Below are positions 16,688 to 26,838 of a stretch of 64,000 nucleotides of DNA, piece by piece (positions within the stretch are counted from its first letter, which is position 1; each line of letters starts with the position of its first letter). The notes beneath the pieces were generated by a model. It did not search any database, had not been told where the DNA came from, and saw only the letters and a program-made list of their open reading frames with translations. The stretch spans positions 1-64,000 of the forward strand of contig MHAR01000023.1 in NCBI GenBank assembly GCA_001803045.1. Reading direction: 5' to 3'. Position numbers and translations under genes: made by a program. The stretch comes from Ignavibacteria bacterium RIFOXYB12_FULL_35_14. Its GTDB lineage: Bacteria > Bacteroidota > Ignavibacteria > Ignavibacteriales > Ignavibacteriaceae.

Positions 16688-18199
16688 TTGGAAGAATCTG
16701 AGAGCAAAAAAATAGTTTATAGCGGCAGCCTTATTGCGAAGAATACAGTATTCAATATTTTGGGTTACGGCATTCCATTAATATTTGCTTTAGCCATTAT
16801 TCCCTTACTGATAAAAGGGCTAGGTGAAGAAAAATTTGGCATTCTCAGTTTAACGTGGGTTGTTATAGGTTATTTTAGCTTTTTTGATTTTGGCATCGGT
16901 AAAGCATTAACTAAAATTATATCCGAGAAAATTGGTAAAAATGAGTCCGAAGAAATTCCCAAATATTTTTGGACATCTTTTTTTTTAATGTTGATTGTTA
17001 GTCTTGTTGCTACTTCAATCGTTATGCTATTAGCTAATACAATTGTTTACAAGGTTTTTAATATTTCACAGTCTCTTCAAAACGAAACGCTGATTACTAT
17101 TTACATTCTTGCTTTATCCATCCCCATTGTAACCACAACAACCGGAATAAGGGGTTTATTGGAAGCATATCAGAAATTCGGAATTATAAATATTATAAGA
17201 ACATTTCTAGGAGTATCTTCTTTTTTAGTGCCGCTGCTCTGTTTAGCATTTACAGATAGCTTGTACTGGATGGTGATATTTTTAGTAGTTGTTAGAATTA
17301 TCGTATGGATTCTTTATTTATATCAGGGCTTTAAATTAAATGAAGAATTAAAGAAAAAATTATATTTTGAAAATAATTTGATCAGACCCATTCTGCGATT
17401 AGGCGGATGGATGACTGTCTCGAATATTACTGTACCCCTAATTGTTTACATGGATAGATTTTTAATTGGGGCATTTGTGTCGGCTGCGGTCATAGCATAT
17501 TATACTACTCCTTACGAAGTAATATCAAAATTGTTGATCATTCCAGGCGCAATAACGGGTGTTTTATTCCCCACTTTCTCAGCAAGTTACTTAACAAATC
17601 CTGATTTTGCGAAAAAAGTATCAATATTAGCAGCGAAATATATATTCTTCCTTCTATACCCGATAGTCCTTACGATTATAACTTTTGCTAATGAGGGATT
17701 GAACTTGTGGTTAGGAGAAAATTTTGCAGAAAATAGTTCGCTGATTTTACAGTTAATAGCCGCAGGTGTACTTTTTAATAGTATAGCATATATTCCATTT
17801 ACATTTCTCGAAGGAATAGGTCGACCGGATATAACAGCAAAAATTCAATTATTCGAATTGCCCATTTATTTGATATCAATGTGGTTCGCAATAAAAAAGC
17901 TGGGAATTAATGGTGCTGCCCTGGTTTGGTTTATAAGAATGATTATTGATTCACTGATATTATTTTACTTTTCAGAAAAGAAGTTATTCGTTCGATTTGA
18001 ATTTAGGTTCAAGAATAAGCACTACTTTATTTTCCTGTTAGTATTAATTTCATTCTTTATTGTATTTCTTGAAAGTGCTGTTCTAAAATTTAGTCTTTTA
18101 GCATTGACTTTAACTATGTTTTCATTTCTAATATGGAAATTCTTTTTGGGAGAAGATGAAAAAAATTTTTTAATATCACGAATCAAAATTAATTCATGA
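16688..18199 (+). CDS. Polysaccharide flippase (Wzx-like, MOP superfamily)
   Basis: 503 residues with 12-14 predicted membrane helices, starting with the NTVFNILGYGIPLIF first helix usual in the polysaccharide biosynthesis family. It would flip undecaprenyl-linked repeat units across the inner membrane. The only suitable start is a TTG at 16688, immediately after the TAA of the Wzy-like gene, so initiation is probably by translational coupling. No clear Shine-Dalgarno sequence is seen. Confidence 0.85.
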   Translation: MEESESKKIVYSGSLIAKNTVFNILGYGIPLIFALAIIPLLIKGLGEEKFGILSLTWVVIGYFSFFDFGIGKALTKIISEKIGKNESEEIPKYFWTSFFLMLIVSLVATSIVMLLANTIVYKVFNISQSLQNETLITIYILALSIPIVTTTTGIRGLLEAYQKFGIINIIRTFLGVSSFLVPLLCLAFTDSLYWMVIFLVVVRIIVWILYLYQGFKLNEELKKKLYFENNLIRPILRLGGWMTVSNITVPLIVYMDRFLIGAFVSAAVIAYYTTPYEVISKLLIIPGAITGVLFPTFSASYLTNPDFAKKVSILAAKYIFFLLYPIVLTIITFANEGLNLWLGENFAENSSLILQLIAAGVLFNSIAYIPFTFLEGIGRPDITAKIQLFELPIYLISMWFAIKKLGINGAALVWFIRMIIDSLILFYFSEKKLFVRFEFRFKNKHYFIFLLVLISFFIVFLESAVLKFSLLALTLTMFSFLIWKFFLGEDEKNFLISRIKINS

Positions 18200-18229
18200 A
18201 GATTTTTACAACACGAAATTTAAAAACAG

Positions 18230-19195
18230 ATGTACTCTGCTAATCGCTCCGAAAGAAATATTGATATTTCAATTATAACAATTAATTATAATTTGGCTGA
18301 TGAGATAGAAAACTGCTTAAACAGTCTTCTCAATGTGCTTGGTTCGCAAAATACTATCACTTATGAAGTTATTGTAGTTGATAACAATTCGCCCGATAAA
18401 AAATTATCTCTTGTTGAAGAAAAGTCTCAAAATGAAAGTATTCATTTTTATTACTCAGAAAAAAACTTAGGATTTGGGCAGGGAAATAATTTCGGTTTTT
18501 CCAAATCTTCGGGTAAATATCTTTGTTTTTTGAATCCAGATACAATTGTTAAGGAAGAAATCTTTTCAAGAATAATTGATTTATTTGAACAAGACAAAAT
18601 TCTCGGTATAATCGGACCGAGGCAGCAAGTCAGAGCTCCATTTTTTGATTTCTCTGCGGGTTTTTCTCCAAATATTTTTTTTGAATTATTTAACCTAATA
18701 GGTATAGGAGTTTTCCTCGAAGGATTTTTAATGAACTTTTATTCGAAATTTGCAAAAAAGAATTACTTTGAGGTTAACTGGATTTTAGGGGCAGCGATAT
18801 TTATTAAAGCAGATCTATTTAGCAAGATTGGCGGCTTTGATAAGGATTACTTCATGTTTTATGAGGAGGTTGATCTTTGTAAGAGAGTAATCAATGAGGG
18901 ATTCAAAGTTATTTATAATCCCCAATATAAAATTTATCATATAGGCAGCGTTTCGGCTAAAAAAGATTATCGGTTGTATACTATAAGAACATATTCGAGT
19001 AAGAATATTTTTATTTCAAAGCATTTCAAAACTCTCCATAAGCTTTTAATGAGAATTCTTTTAATCGCTCAAGTATTTTCTCAAATACTTATTTGGACTA
19101 TCTTTTGGCCAATAAAAAAGCAGAAATCAAATCAAAAGTTGAGTGCCTTTATTTATTTACTCAAACATAATTTGAAATATGAACATCGGGATTGA
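18230..19195 (+). CDS. Glycosyltransferase family 2 protein
   Basis: 321 residues, GT-A fold. IITINYN at the start, VVDNNSPD for nucleotide binding, FLNPDT at the DxD-like position and FMFYEEVDLCKRV before the end are the normal GT2 (rhamnosyltransferase-like) motifs. A hydrophobic segment near 280-300 probably anchors it to the membrane. Donor and acceptor are unknown. It overlaps the next glycosyltransferase gene by 17 bases. Confidence 0.88.
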   Translation: MYSANRSERNIDISIITINYNLADEIENCLNSLLNVLGSQNTITYEVIVVDNNSPDKKLSLVEEKSQNESIHFYYSEKNLGFGQGNNFGFSKSSGKYLCFLNPDTIVKEEIFSRIIDLFEQDKILGIIGPRQQVRAPFFDFSAGFSPNIFFELFNLIGIGVFLEGFLMNFYSKFAKKNYFEVNWILGAAIFIKADLFSKIGGFDKDYFMFYEEVDLCKRVINEGFKVIYNPQYKIYHIGSVSAKKDYRLYTIRTYSSKNIFISKHFKTLHKLLMRILLIAQVFSQILIWTIFWPIKKQKSNQKLSAFIYLLKHNLKYEHRD

Positions 19196-20285
19196 TGCAC
19201 GACTTCTTGAGAGAAGAGTTACTGGTATCGGTAGAATCCTAATGCTTTTATTAAAGGAGATCCCTAAGGTTGATAAAAAAAATAAATATTTTTTGTTTTC
19301 CTACGGATCATTGGATGTTGAAAAAAACTTTTATATAAATGTAACAACCGTTAAAAGTCTTCTCCCGCAAAAGTTATTCTCACCTATTTGGAATAATTTT
19401 ATTCTACCGCATTATTTAAAGAAAGAGAAGATTGACCTATTGTTTTCTGTTAATCAAATTCTGCCCTTGTTTAAGGTAAAAGGGTGCAAATATATTTCAA
19501 TAGTTAATGATGTAATTTATAAAGCTGATCCGAATTTCCTTCCCTTCACTTATCGAAAATATTTGCAATTTTTCGCTTATTTTTCTATAAAAATAAGTGA
19601 TTTGATAATTACAATTTCCAAATATTCCAAGAAAGATATTTTAAAGCACTATAAAGTTGACGAAAAAAAAATTAAAGTAATCCTTCAGTCAGCGAATGAA
19701 GAATTCATGCCGATGAACCTTGAAGTGAATGAGAAGAAGGAGATAAAGGCTAAGCTTAAACTAACAAAATATACGATTCTGTATGTTGGGGTTATTGAGA
19801 ACAGGAAAAACATTTTGGGTATTCTCAAAGTGGCAGATGAATTGAAAGAATATAAAGATATTCGATTTTTACTAATCGGAAAAATGGGTTATGGTAGTAA
19901 GAAAATAATGAAAGAAGTGAATGAGAGAAAGAATGTAATATACCGTTCAAATGTAGATGATGGTTTATTGAAGAAAATATATAATATTGCTGACGTATTT
20001 TTGTTCCCCTCATATTATGAAGGATTTGGTTATCCACCATTGGAAGCAATGCAAAGTGGTCTTCCAGTGATTGCTGCTAATAATACATCACTTGCAGAAA
20101 TAGTAGACACAGGTGGACTTTTGCATGATCCCGATGATTATATTTCAATGGCGAAGAACATAATTAAATTACTGAATGATAATTCCTTTTATATGAAAAT
20201 GCGGAACAAAGGTTTAGAGCGAGCAAAGCAATTCACTCTTGAGAAAACAGTCAAAGAAACTGTAGATGTATTTAATTCATTTTAA
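19179..20285 (+). CDS. Glycosyltransferase family 4 (GT-B) protein
   Basis: 368 residues. The N-terminal NIGIDARLLERRVTGIGR and the C-terminal FLFPSYYEGFGYPPLEAM are classic for mannosyl- and related GT4 enzymes; the E-x7-E motif is EGFGYPPLE. Two Rossmann halves meet near residue 175. The start overlaps the upstream GT2. It is part of the surface polysaccharide assembly line; the linkage formed is unknown. Confidence 0.9.
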   Translation: MNIGIDARLLERRVTGIGRILMLLLKEIPKVDKKNKYFLFSYGSLDVEKNFYINVTTVKSLLPQKLFSPIWNNFILPHYLKKEKIDLLFSVNQILPLFKVKGCKYISIVNDVIYKADPNFLPFTYRKYLQFFAYFSIKISDLIITISKYSKKDILKHYKVDEKKIKVILQSANEEFMPMNLEVNEKKEIKAKLKLTKYTILYVGVIENRKNILGILKVADELKEYKDIRFLLIGKMGYGSKKIMKEVNERKNVIYRSNVDDGLLKKIYNIADVFLFPSYYEGFGYPPLEAMQSGLPVIAANNTSLAEIVDTGGLLHDPDDYISMAKNIIKLLNDNSFYMKMRNKGLERAKQFTLEKTVKETVDVFNSF

Positions 20286-20315
20286 CCTAAAAAGATATAG
20301 TGGACAAAGCCAAGC

Positions 20316-21113
20316 ATGAATATTCCCGCAATTGATGTTAGTATTGTTATTATCTCTTGGAGAATGAAGGACCTTCTCAAAGTTTGCCTCGATTCAATCT
20401 ATAAGTTTACCAATAGACTAAATTTTGAAATTATCGTAATTGATAATGATTCTAAAGATGGCACTTCTGAAATGATTGAAAAAGACTATGACAAAATAAT
20501 CCTAATAAAAAATCCTGAGAATAAGGGTGTTGCTCCAGCAAGAAATCAAGGAATTAACTTGGCAAAAGGTTGTTACATTTTAATTCTGGACGCCGATATG
20601 GAATTAAAAGAAAATTCCATTCAACAGATGTACAATTATATGGAGCAAAATCCTGATGTTGCTTTAGTAGGTTGTAAGCTTGTTGATTCTTCAAATAAAC
20701 TGCAATATTCATGTAAAAGGTTTCCTAATTTGTTGGCATTGATTTTTCGTCGAATGGAGCATTATAACTTAGTAAAGAATTCTAAAATTTTGAAGAATCA
20801 CATAATGAAAGAGTGGGATCATAACTCAATTAGTGAAGTAGATTACGTGATAGGTGCTTGCCAATTTTTTAAACGTGAGTTATTAGCAAACGTTGGTCTT
20901 TATGATGATAAAATATTTTATGGTCCTGAAGATATGGATTTTTGCTTAAGAATTTGGAGAGCTGGTTCAAAAGTTGTTTACTATCCTCTCACAAGTATTT
21001 TCCATCATGAGCAGCGCATAACTAAGAAGAAAGTACTATCAAAAATTTCGATAATGCATCTCTTGGGCATTTGTTATATTTATTGGAAGTACAAAGGTAA
21101 GATAAAGAGATAA
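20316..21113 (+). CDS. Glycosyltransferase family 2 protein
   Basis: 265 residues, GT-A fold. VVIISWRM at the N-terminus, IVIDNDSKDGT, ILDADME at the metal-binding position and YGPEDMDFCLRIWRAG near the end are visible. The two preceding transferases and the downstream initiating enzyme place it in the polysaccharide locus. A short basic C-terminal tail after a weak hydrophobic stretch may touch the membrane. Confidence 0.88.
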   Translation: MNIPAIDVSIVIISWRMKDLLKVCLDSIYKFTNRLNFEIIVIDNDSKDGTSEMIEKDYDKIILIKNPENKGVAPARNQGINLAKGCYILILDADMELKENSIQQMYNYMEQNPDVALVGCKLVDSSNKLQYSCKRFPNLLALIFRRMEHYNLVKNSKILKNHIMKEWDHNSISEVDYVIGACQFFKRELLANVGLYDDKIFYGPEDMDFCLRIWRAGSKVVYYPLTSIFHHEQRITKKKVLSKISIMHLLGICYIYWKYKGKIKR

Positions 21114-21137
21114 TTATTTTCTAAAATCATTGTTCAA

Positions 21138-22541
21138 ATGTCAAAATCAATAGAAAAAATATTAATCCTCTCCACCGATTTCCTCACTATCAACCTCGCC
21201 GGCATTATTTACTTTATGCTGCGTGTTAAGACAGGTTGGTTTGATATGCTTATCATGCCAGAAATGTTTATCTCTATTTTGATCATTTATTTTTATTGGG
21301 TTATCATCTTCACTTTTGTTGGAATGTATCGTACCTGGTTTGCGGCTTCTCGTTTTGATGAAATATCAACATTATTCAAAGCTTCTTTCGTCGGAATTTT
21401 CCTTCTCTTCTTTGCAATATTTTTGGATGATTATTTTCACGGAGTGCCGACAGGCACAAGAATTTTAATTTTTATCTATTGGGGAATATTTCTGGTTTTT
21501 GTGGGTACGGGAAGAATTTTCATTCGAAGCTTTCAGCGCAATCTGTTAATTAAAGGATTCGGAAGAAGGAATGCATTGATTGTTGGATTCAATACAAAAG
21601 GTAATGAAGTTCATGATCAGATTCTCGAACACCGTGCATTGGGAATTGATGTAAAAGGTTATGTCTCATTGAACAGTATTTTTCGGGAGAATTCTTACAA
21701 GGGTATTTCGATCTTAGGTTCTGTAAATGAAATACAGAGTCTGATTGATGAAACTGATGCAAAGGAAGTAATACTTGCCCTCGATAGAGATGATCATGAT
21801 ATGCTTGTTGAAGTAATAACTAAGTGTGAACCTAAAAATGTCGGAATGAAAATCGTACCAGATCTTTATGACATATTAAGCGGTCAGGCACGAACATCAC
21901 AAATTTATGGTGTTCCGCTTATTGACATTATGCCGCAGCTGATGCCCGAGTGGGAAAAGCGGCTAAAGAGAATTCTGGATATCATTGTTTCGCTGATAAT
22001 ATTGGTCATAAATTTTCCAATCATTACAATTGCATCATTGGCTATTAAACTTGACTCAAAAGGTCCCGTATTTTTTAGACAGGAAAGATGCGGCTTGAAT
22101 AACAAAACATTTCGTATAATTAAGTTCAGATCAATGCAGCATGATGCTGAAAAAATGACCGGACCTGTGTGGTCACAAAAGGGTGATCCTCGAATTACAA
22201 GAGTGGGCAACATTATCAGAATGTTAAGAATAGATGAAATCCCTCAAATGTATAATGTTCTTAAAGGTGAAATGAGCCTAGTTGGTCCTCGACCAGAACG
22301 ACCTTTTTTTGTAGAGAAACTTTCCGAACAAATTCCTTACTATAAAAGAAGATTAAAAGTAAGACCGGGAATTACGGGCTGGGCCCAAGTTAAGCACAAG
22401 TACGATGAATCAATTGAAGATGTGAGGATCAAATTACGCTATGATCTTTTTTACATTGAAAATATGTCTCTGCGAATGGATTTCAAAATTCTTTTTAGAA
22501 CAGTGTTTGTTGTGCTTTTTGCACGCGGGCACTACGATTAA
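21138..22541 (+). CDS. Undecaprenyl-phosphate sugar phosphotransferase (polyisoprenyl PGT)
   Basis: Initiating enzyme that moves a sugar-1-phosphate from a UDP-sugar to undecaprenyl phosphate. 467 residues: four N-terminal membrane helices (to about 128), a CoA-binding-like Rossmann domain (about 140-260), then the bacterial sugar transferase domain. The latter has KRILDIIVSL (about 277-286), FRQERCG (313-319), KFRSM (329-333), the catalytic Asp366-Glu367 in RIDEIPQ and SLVGPRPE (380-387). All active-site motifs are intact. WcaJ/WbaP-like; the transferred sugar cannot be told. Confidence 0.9.
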   Translation: MSKSIEKILILSTDFLTINLAGIIYFMLRVKTGWFDMLIMPEMFISILIIYFYWVIIFTFVGMYRTWFAASRFDEISTLFKASFVGIFLLFFAIFLDDYFHGVPTGTRILIFIYWGIFLVFVGTGRIFIRSFQRNLLIKGFGRRNALIVGFNTKGNEVHDQILEHRALGIDVKGYVSLNSIFRENSYKGISILGSVNEIQSLIDETDAKEVILALDRDDHDMLVEVITKCEPKNVGMKIVPDLYDILSGQARTSQIYGVPLIDIMPQLMPEWEKRLKRILDIIVSLIILVINFPIITIASLAIKLDSKGPVFFRQERCGLNNKTFRIIKFRSMQHDAEKMTGPVWSQKGDPRITRVGNIIRMLRIDEIPQMYNVLKGEMSLVGPRPERPFFVEKLSEQIPYYKRRLKVRPGITGWAQVKHKYDESIEDVRIKLRYDLFYIENMSLRMDFKILFRTVFVVLFARGHYD

Positions 22542-22614
22542 ATTATTATCTTTGATAATCCAATGCTTAATTTTACCTTATAATTAAAAATATTGTTTAA
22601 AGTAACAGCTGTTC

Positions 22615-23334
22615 ATGAATGAAAGATCGCTAATAATAATTCCAACATACAACGAGCTTGAAAATATTCGGAGGATGATTCCCGATATTTTGGGAAGGTA
22701 CGATGATGTTGACATTTTAATTGTCGATGATGGCTCGCCGGACGGGACCGGGATTTTTGTTGAACAACTTACTCATGAGTCTGAGCGCATAAAGCTAATT
22801 AAGCGCCCCGATAAAATGGGGCTTGGTACTGCTTATATTGAGGGCTTTAAGTATGCGCTTCAAAATGGATATGATTACATATTTGAAATGGATGCCGATT
22901 ATTCTCACGATCCAAAAGAGATTGGGAATTTCTTAAAAGCAATTAAAAATTATGATCTGGTTTTAGGCAGCCGTTACAAAACGGGTGTGAATGTTATTAA
23001 CTGGCCTATGCGAAGATTATTGCTAAGCTATTTTGCAAATAGTTATACACGATTCGTAACTGGACTTCCTGTTAGAGATGCAACCGGCGGCTTCAAATGT
23101 TTCAGAAGAAAAGTATTGGAATCAATCGATCTCGATTCAATAAAATCAAACGGCTACGCATTCCAAATTGAAATGACGTTCAAAGCTTATAAAAAAGGTT
23201 TTAAGATAATCGAGATACCCATTATTTTTATTGACAGATTTCACGGAACTTCAAAGATGTCTAAGAAAATTGTACGTGAGGCAGTGCTAATGGTTTGGAA
23301 GCTCAGAATTCGAAACACATTCGGAATTCTTTAA
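22615..23334 (+). CDS. Dolichol/polyprenol-phosphate mannosyltransferase-like GT2
   Basis: 239 residues, resembling Dpm1/Ppm1. IIIPTYNELENI at the start, IVDDGSPDGTG, EMDADYSHDP (DAD metal site), RDATGGFKCF and RFHGTSKMS are all typical. It lacks a C-terminal membrane domain, as soluble Dpm1 does. It would make a polyprenyl-phosphate sugar, perhaps used by a membrane glycosyltransferase. It lies 13 bases before the fusion gene. Confidence 0.88.
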   Translation: MNERSLIIIPTYNELENIRRMIPDILGRYDDVDILIVDDGSPDGTGIFVEQLTHESERIKLIKRPDKMGLGTAYIEGFKYALQNGYDYIFEMDADYSHDPKEIGNFLKAIKNYDLVLGSRYKTGVNVINWPMRRLLLSYFANSYTRFVTGLPVRDATGGFKCFRRKVLESIDLDSIKSNGYAFQIEMTFKAYKKGFKIIEIPIIFIDRFHGTSKMSKKIVREAVLMVWKLRIRNTFGIL

Positions 23335-23347
23335 TCAGGTTGTTAAA

Positions 23348-25327
23348 GTGGAATTATCTATAATAATTGTTAATTATAATGTTAAAGAATTTCTCCAGAA
23401 TTTAATTCATTCCCTCCAAAAAGCTGTATCGAAAATAAATCACGAAATTATTGTTGTTGATAATGCTTCGGATGACGGCAGTGTTGAATTCATTCGTGAA
23501 AAATTTCCCCACATAAATTTAATTGTCAATAAAACCAATCTTGGATTTTCAAAAGCAAATAATATTGCTCTGAAAGCCTCAAAGGGGAAATTCATCTTAT
23601 TGATAAATCCCGATACAATTGTTAGTGAAAATACAATTACTAAAATGGTTGAATTTTTAAACGTGCATCCCAATGCAGGATTAGCCGGCTGTAAAATATT
23701 AAATCCAGATGGTTCACTTCAGCTTGCATGCAGAAGAAGCTTTCCGGGTCCATGGACATCATTTTGTAAAGTTACAGGTCTTAGCACTTTATTTCCGAAG
23801 AGTAAACTCTTTGCTCGATATAATTTGACTTATCTGGATGAAGATTCCACTCACGAAGTGGATGCGATTTCTGGTTCCTTCATGATGATGAAAAGAGAAG
23901 TTTATGAAAAGGTTGGAGGATTTGATGAACAATTTTTTATGTATGGTGAAGATTTAGATCTTTGCTACCGTGTTCAACAGAGTGGATACAAGGTTTATTA
24001 TTACCCCGGAATACAAATTATTCATTACAAAGGTGAGAGCACAAAAAGAAGCGGTTTGGATGAAACAAAATATTTTTACGATGCGATGAATCTCTTTGTG
24101 AAAAAACATTTCTCTACCTTTTATCTTGTTGAAATTATTCTTCGTTCGGCAATTGGCTTTAGAAAATTCTTTGCATTTCTTGGACAACGAAAGCTTATCT
24201 TCACCGGAATAATTTTGGACATCGTTTTCTTCAATGCGTCTTTAATACTTGCCGAAAAGTTATACTTGAGATCTACCAGTTGGGGCGGTTTTCCTGAGTT
24301 TAGCTATCCTCTTATCCTAATCATTCCGGCAGCTATTCATATTGTTGTTGCAGCTTTAATTGGAGTGTATAGAAAAAATTCCTTTTCGGTTTTGCGAAAC
24401 ACGGGAGCAATTGTAATTAGTTTTTTCATTATTTCCTCATTAACATTTTTCTTCAAGCAGTTTGCATATAGCCGTGCAGTTGTGATAATTACTTATATTT
24501 TTCTCTTAGTTTCATTGGCGGCATGGAGAATTATTCTAAAACTTTTTTTCAAAGTCGGGTTAGAAATTGCTTTATCAAGTAAAAGAACATTAATCGTGGG
24601 TACAAACAAAACAGCAATTAATATTGCCGATAAGCTTCAAAAGAAATTTATTGATGATCATATCATTCAAGGATTAATTGGCTACTCGCAAAAGGATATT
24701 GGTAATGCAGTCGCAGGATATGAAATTGTAGGAAGCTTAGACAACATTAATAAGCTGATAATGGATAAAAAAATTAATGAGGTTATCTTTTCTCCGGATG
24801 AGCTGTCATACAATCAAATGATGTCTATTGTATCTAAAAATAAATCTGCCGGAGTTGATTTCAAGCTCATCGGAAGTAATTTGGATTTTCTTGTCGGCAA
24901 AGCTTCAGTTTCTGTGCTGGATGATATTCCTTTGATAGATATTAACTTGAACATTTCGAGTTTCGTTTCACGATTCATAAAATTGTTAATGGATCTTACA
25001 CTAGGGTTGTTTGCTTTGATATTTATTTATCCTTTGATATATTTGATTTCGAGGGCTGACCGGAAGCAATCTGATTTCAGAAAATTTATTTTAGGCATTC
25101 CCTCAATTTTCAGTGGAAGAGTAAGCCTTGTCGGTCCGAAACATCAAGCCGATGACTCAAAAATATTCTTAGGAAAAAAAGGATTGACAGGCTTGTGGTA
25201 CCTTGAAAATGATTCGGCAAATTCGGGTGAAAAACTTGATTTGATTTATGCAAGAAACCAAAACATTTGGTTAGACCTTGAAATTTTGGGTAAAACCTTT
25301 AATAAGATGTTCATAAACAAGAGATAG
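23348..25327 (+). CDS. GT2 glycosyltransferase fused to a catalytically degenerate sugar phosphotransferase
   Basis: 659 residues from a GTG start. Residues 1-270 are a complete GT2 domain ([23 protein letters not shown] at 85-90, [10 protein letters not shown] at 197-206). Four membrane helices (about 284-400), a CoA-binding-like Rossmann domain (LIVGTN at 415-420) and a short PGT-like tail follow. The tail keeps SLVGP (593-597) and GLTGLW but lacks FRQER and KFRSM. Where the active paralogue upstream has RIDEIPQ, this one reads FILGIPS, so the catalytic Asp-Glu is gone. It probably works as a GT2 with a membrane/regulatory module. accA starts one base after its stop. Confidence 0.85.
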   Translation: MELSIIIVNYNVKEFLQNLIHSLQKAVSKINHEIIVVDNASDDGSVEFIREKFPHINLIVNKTNLGFSKANNIALKASKGKFILLINPDTIVSENTITKMVEFLNVHPNAGLAGCKILNPDGSLQLACRRSFPGPWTSFCKVTGLSTLFPKSKLFARYNLTYLDEDSTHEVDAISGSFMMMKREVYEKVGGFDEQFFMYGEDLDLCYRVQQSGYKVYYYPGIQIIHYKGESTKRSGLDETKYFYDAMNLFVKKHFSTFYLVEIILRSAIGFRKFFAFLGQRKLIFTGIILDIVFFNASLILAEKLYLRSTSWGGFPEFSYPLILIIPAAIHIVVAALIGVYRKNSFSVLRNTGAIVISFFIISSLTFFFKQFAYSRAVVIITYIFLLVSLAAWRIILKLFFKVGLEIALSSKRTLIVGTNKTAINIADKLQKKFIDDHIIQGLIGYSQKDIGNAVAGYEIVGSLDNINKLIMDKKINEVIFSPDELSYNQMMSIVSKNKSAGVDFKLIGSNLDFLVGKASVSVLDDIPLIDINLNISSFVSRFIKLLMDLTLGLFALIFIYPLIYLISRADRKQSDFRKFILGIPSIFSGRVSLVGPKHQADDSKIFLGKKGLTGLWYLENDSANSGEKLDLIYARNQNIWLDLEILGKTFNKMFINKR

Positions 25328-25328
25328 A

Positions 25329-26279
25329 ATGGCAAAAACCGTACTTGATTTTGAAAAACCAATAGTTGAACTGGAAGCTAAATTAGAAGAGATGAGAAAA
25401 TTTTCTGATAATCTCGATATAGAAAAAGAGATTGTTAAGATTGAGGAGAAAGTTAAAATATTGAAAGAGAATATCTATAAAGAATTAACCCGCTGGCAGC
25501 GGGTTCAGCTCGCCCGTCATGCCGATAGACCTTATACGCTTGATTATATCAACTTGATGACAACCAACTTTATCGAACTTCATGGCGATAGACATTTCAA
25601 AGATGATAAAGCTATAGTTGGCGGATTTGCAAATTTAGACGAGCACAAAGTTTTAATTATTGGTCATCAAAAAGGCAGGGATACAAAAACTAATCTTTAT
25701 AGAAACTTTGGAATGCCTAATCCTGAAGGTTACAGAAAAGCTCTTCGATTAATGAAGCTTGCCGAAAAATTTAATAAACCGGTAATAACAATGCTCGATA
25801 CACCTGGAGCTTTTCCTGGATTGGAAGCCGAAGAGAGGGGACAAGCAGAAGCCATAGCAAGAAATCTTTTTGAGATGAGCAAATTAAAAGTTCCAATAAT
25901 AGTTGTGATAATTGGTGAAGGCGCTAGCGGAGGAGCATTGGGACTTGGTGTTGGTGATAGAATCTTGATGCTTGAAAACTGTTGGTATTCTGTTATCAGT
26001 CCCGAATCATGTTCCAGCATTTTATGGAGGAGTTGGGAATATAAAGAACAAGCAGCCGAAGCTTTGAAGCTTACTGCTCCTGATTTACTCAAGCAGAAAA
26101 TTATTGATAGAATAATTCCTGAGCCGTTAGGCGGTGCGCACAAAGATCATCAGGAAGCAGCAAAAATGTTAAAGGGAGTTTTAAAGGAAGAATTATCCCA
26201 ATTAATAAAAATTAAACCTGAAAAGCTAGTCGAAAATCGTCTTGAGAAATTTGGAAGCATGGGAGAGTTTATTGAGTGA
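25329..26279 (+). CDS. accA: Acetyl-CoA carboxylase carboxyltransferase subunit alpha
   Basis: 316 residues, the usual AccA length. The N-terminal helical hairpin (about 1-70), [19 protein letters not shown], the oxyanion-hole region [15 protein letters not shown] and the [13 protein letters not shown] motif are all present. It transfers carboxyl from biotin to acetyl-CoA in fatty-acid synthesis, together with AccD, which is not in this window. The start is a single base after the polysaccharide fusion gene, so it may share that transcript although the function differs. Confidence 0.96.
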   Translation: MAKTVLDFEKPIVELEAKLEEMRKFSDNLDIEKEIVKIEEKVKILKENIYKELTRWQRVQLARHADRPYTLDYINLMTTNFIELHGDRHFKDDKAIVGGFANLDEHKVLIIGHQKGRDTKTNLYRNFGMPNPEGYRKALRLMKLAEKFNKPVITMLDTPGAFPGLEAEERGQAEAIARNLFEMSKLKVPIIVVIIGEGASGGALGLGVGDRILMLENCWYSVISPESCSSILWRSWEYKEQAAEALKLTAPDLLKQKIIDRIIPEPLGGAHKDHQEAAKMLKGVLKEELSQLIKIKPEKLVENRLEKFGSMGEFIE

Positions 26280-26312
26280 TTAAAAAATCAATAATCTTTC
26301 TAAGGTCTGGGT

Positions 26313-26334
26313 TGTCACGAACCACGTCGTGACA
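26313..26334. repeat. Isolated palindrome after accA
   Basis: TGTCACGA-ACCACG-TCGTGACA, an 8-bp perfect inverted repeat in the 139-base spacer between accA and the thioesterase gene. No T-run follows, so it is not a good terminator. Its size and isolation fit the other palindromic units in this window. Confidence 0.45.
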
Positions 26335-26418
26335 GAGTGTTATTGCCTCACAAAAACTTATCTGTTTATTTCACATCAATTGTTTAGTTTTATGCTCAAA
26401 TTAATTCGCAGTAGCTAA

Positions 26419-26838
26419 ATGTTAGACTTCACAACTGAAATCAGAGTTCGTTACGCAGATACAGATCAAATGCAATTTGTATATAACGGAAAATATTCCG
26501 AATACTTTGAAGTTGGGAGAACTGAGATGATGCGAAGTATCGGTTTGCCTTATCGCACATTAGAAATGCATGGTTTTATGTTACCGGTTTTAGAGGTCAG
26601 CGTTAAGCATAAAAATCCTGCGTACTATGATGATTTATTATTAGTCCGTGCATTTGTTCTGGAACTACCAACGTTAAAAGTTCACATTGACTATACAATT
26701 CATCGGAGCGAAGGAAAAATTCTTGTTGCCGAGGGATTTACTGAGCATGTTTTCATGAAAAAGGACAGCAAGAAAACTGTTCGGCCTCCTGAATTTTTCC
26801 TCAATGCAATCAAACCATTTTATAATGAATCAGAATGA
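26419..26838 (+). CDS. Acyl-CoA thioesterase, 4-hydroxybenzoyl-CoA thioesterase/YbgC family
   Basis: 139 residues, one hot-dog fold. VRYADTDQM (10-18) has the expected catalytic Asp, then YNGKYSEYFEVGRTEMM gives the long helix. YbgC/FadM-type enzymes hydrolyse acyl-CoA or acyl-ACP; the natural substrate here is unknown. Its stop overlaps the nadC start by four bases (ATGA). Confidence 0.87.
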   Translation: MLDFTTEIRVRYADTDQMQFVYNGKYSEYFEVGRTEMMRSIGLPYRTLEMHGFMLPVLEVSVKHKNPAYYDDLLLVRAFVLELPTLKVHIDYTIHRSEGKILVAEGFTEHVFMKKDSKKTVRPPEFFLNAIKPFYNESE

